Assembly: GCF_002432345.1 (NCBI RefSeq)
Contig: NZ_DJDT01000119.1
Span: 1-6,741, forward strand
Source: Pedobacter sp. UBA5917
GTDB lineage: Bacteria; Bacteroidota; Bacteroidia; Sphingobacteriales; Sphingobacteriaceae
Direction of reading: 5' to 3'
DNA length: 6,741 nt
Positions 5,771-6,741 of this stretch are shown in pieces. Numbering within the stretch: the first letter of the stretch is position 1; every line of letters starts with the position of its first letter. The position numbers and the translations under genes were made by a program. The notes beneath the pieces were generated by a model. The model worked only from the letters and a program-made list of their open reading frames with translations. It searched no databases and had not been told where the DNA came from.

Positions 5771-6586
5771 AACCGCTACATTATTTTCCCTTAACGCATC
5801 GTTAAGCGAAGTTTTCTTATCAGTACTTTCTTTACGTTTTCCGATAATTAAAGCACATGGCACCTGAAATTCGCCGGCAGGGAATTTTTTGGTATAACTA
5901 CCAGGAATTACTACCGAACGTGCAGGAACAATACCTTTGTATTCAACAGGGGTTGGACCGGTAACATCAATAATTTTGGTCGATGCGGTTAATACCACAT
6001 TGGCTCCAAGCACTGCTTCTCTTTCTACTTTAACACCTTCTACAACAATGGCTCTCGAACCCAAAAAAGCATCATCTTCGATAATTACCGGAGCAGCCTG
6101 TACAGGTTCTAAAACGCCACCAATACCCACACCACCACTTAAGTGAACGCGTTTACCGATCTGCGCGCAAGAACCAACGGTAGCCCAGGTATCAACCATT
6201 GTACCTTCATCAACATAAGCGCCGATGTTTACGTACGATGGCATCATGATTACACCTTTTGCCAAAAACGCACCGTAACGTGCACTTGCCATAGGCACAA
6301 CACGAACACCAGTTGCTTTGTAATCGGTTTTTAATTCCATTTTATCATGGTATACAAAAGGACCGCTTTTAATCTCTTTCATCTCACGGATCGGGAAATA
6401 TAAAATTACAGCTTTCTTTACCCATTCATTAATGCCCCAAGAGTTTAAAACCGGTTCGGCAACGCGGATTTCGCCTTTATCCAAACCCTGGATTACGGTT
6501 TCGATGGCTTCGCAATAGTTGCTATATTGTAAAAGGGTTCTATCTTCCCAAGCGGCTTCAATTAATTTCTTTAAATCTGAATACAT
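5768..6586 (-). CDS. dapD: 2,3,4,5-tetrahydropyridine-2,6-dicarboxylate N-succinyltransferase
   Basis: A 272-residue cytosolic acyltransferase that transfers succinyl from succinyl-CoA to tetrahydrodipicolinate in the succinylase branch of the diaminopimelate/lysine pathway, so it supplies peptidoglycan and lysine. The N-terminal helical domain covers about 1-90. A left-handed beta-helix of hexapeptide repeats follows at about 95-225. It includes MPSYVNIGAYVDEGTMVDTW (115-134), VGSCAQIGK (137-145) and SGGVGIGGVLEP (150-161), which are nearly identical to the well-known E. coli DapD signature. A short C-terminal domain ends at ENNVAV. The length matches the family (about 270). The ATG at 6586 gives the standard N-terminus (MYSDLKKLIEAAW). 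The upstream region holds TATTTTG-like words but no promoter I trust. The stop codon is at the edge of the repeat that leads into the glycosyltransferase gene 15 bp later. No other dap gene is in the window. Confidence 0.96.
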   Translation of the reverse strand: MYSDLKKLIEAAWEDRTLLQYSNYCEAIETVIQGLDKGEIRVAEPVLNSWGINEWVKKAVILYFPIREMKEIKSGPFVYHDKMELKTDYKATGVRVVPMASARYGAFLAKGVIMMPSYVNIGAYVDEGTMVDTWATVGSCAQIGKRVHLSGGVGIGGVLEPVQAAPVIIEDDAFLGSRAIVVEGVKVEREAVLGANVVLTASTKIIDVTGPTPVEYKGIVPARSVVIPGSYTKKFPAGEFQVPCALIIGKRKESTDKKTSLNDALRENNVAV

Positions 6587-6663
6587 GATGTTTTTAAATT
6601 TTACGCAAAATAAATCAATTTTTGTTTATTAAAGGGCTAATTGTTTAAATTGTTTTGCAGTTA

Positions 6664-6735
6664 GGTTAACTGGTTAAGCGTTTAAATTGGTTAACTGCTG
6701 AAATACGCTCCATACAATTAACCGATTAACCAGTT
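6664..6735. repeat. cluster of GGTTAA / TTAACC half-sites upstream of dapD
   Basis: GGTTAA occurs at 6664-6669, 6672-6677 and 6689-6694, and the reverse form TTAACC at 6718-6723 and 6726-6731. The outer pair AACTGGTTAA (6668-6677) and TTAACCAGTT (6726-6735) is a perfect 10-bp inverted repeat. The cluster may continue past the window edge. It could be a dispersed spacer repeat or a multi-site binding region; it is 80-150 bp upstream of the dapD ATG. The rest of 6587-6663 shows only AT-rich DNA. Confidence 0.5.
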
Positions 6736-6741
6736 TATACA

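Noticed and set aside
5937..6334. Plus-strand open frames at 5937-6146 and 6143-6334
   Set aside because: Both are antisense to the highly conserved beta-helix region of dapD.
6587..6660. dapD promoter (TATTTTG-like word on the minus strand)
   Set aside because: The spacing inside the -7 motif is off by one and no -33 element lies at the right distance.

Overview
The window looks like chromosomal DNA of a Bacteroidota bacterium, most likely Sphingobacteriaceae and Pedobacter-like. This rests on the AT-rich spacers, the lack of clear Shine-Dalgarno sites, promoter candidates of the Bacteroidota type (TTTG, about 21 nt, TAnnTTTR), two DUF4136 lipoproteins, and the style of the CCA enzyme, TsaC and DapD sequences. 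The genus is an inference from family resemblance, not from a search.

Layout, left to right. Positions 1-2634 hold three genes on the minus strand, transcribed in the order tsaC (threonylcarbamoyl-AMP synthase), cca (CCA-adding enzyme with an HD domain), and a PRiA4_ORF3/'TnpR passenger'-like gene cut by the left edge. The first two both mature tRNA (t6A37 and the 3' CCA end). Positions 2635-2910 are a divergent spacer rich in inverted repeats. Positions 2911-4197 hold two tandem plus-strand paralogues encoding DUF4136 lipoproteins; the second has its own good promoter candidate and a strong rho-independent terminator. Positions 4198-4552 are a convergent spacer with that terminator and a REP-like inverted repeat that appears to be split by an AT-rich hairpin of about 48 bp. 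Positions 4553-6586 hold dapD (lysine/diaminopimelate synthesis) followed after 15 bp by a GT4 glycosyltransferase, both on the minus strand. Positions 6587-6741 hold the dapD upstream region and a cluster of GGTTAA/TTAACC half-sites.

The genes are mostly housekeeping and I see no defence system, prophage, CRISPR array or insertion sequence. The most interesting signals are small-scale and mostly non-coding. The glycosyltransferase appears to have lost its expected ATG to an intergenic repeat and to start from a GTG inside it, with about 31 repeat-encoded residues. The REP-like element has a foreign hairpin inside. The divergent spacer is densely folded. tsaC has a perfect -7 element four bases before its ATG, which predicts a nearly leaderless transcript.
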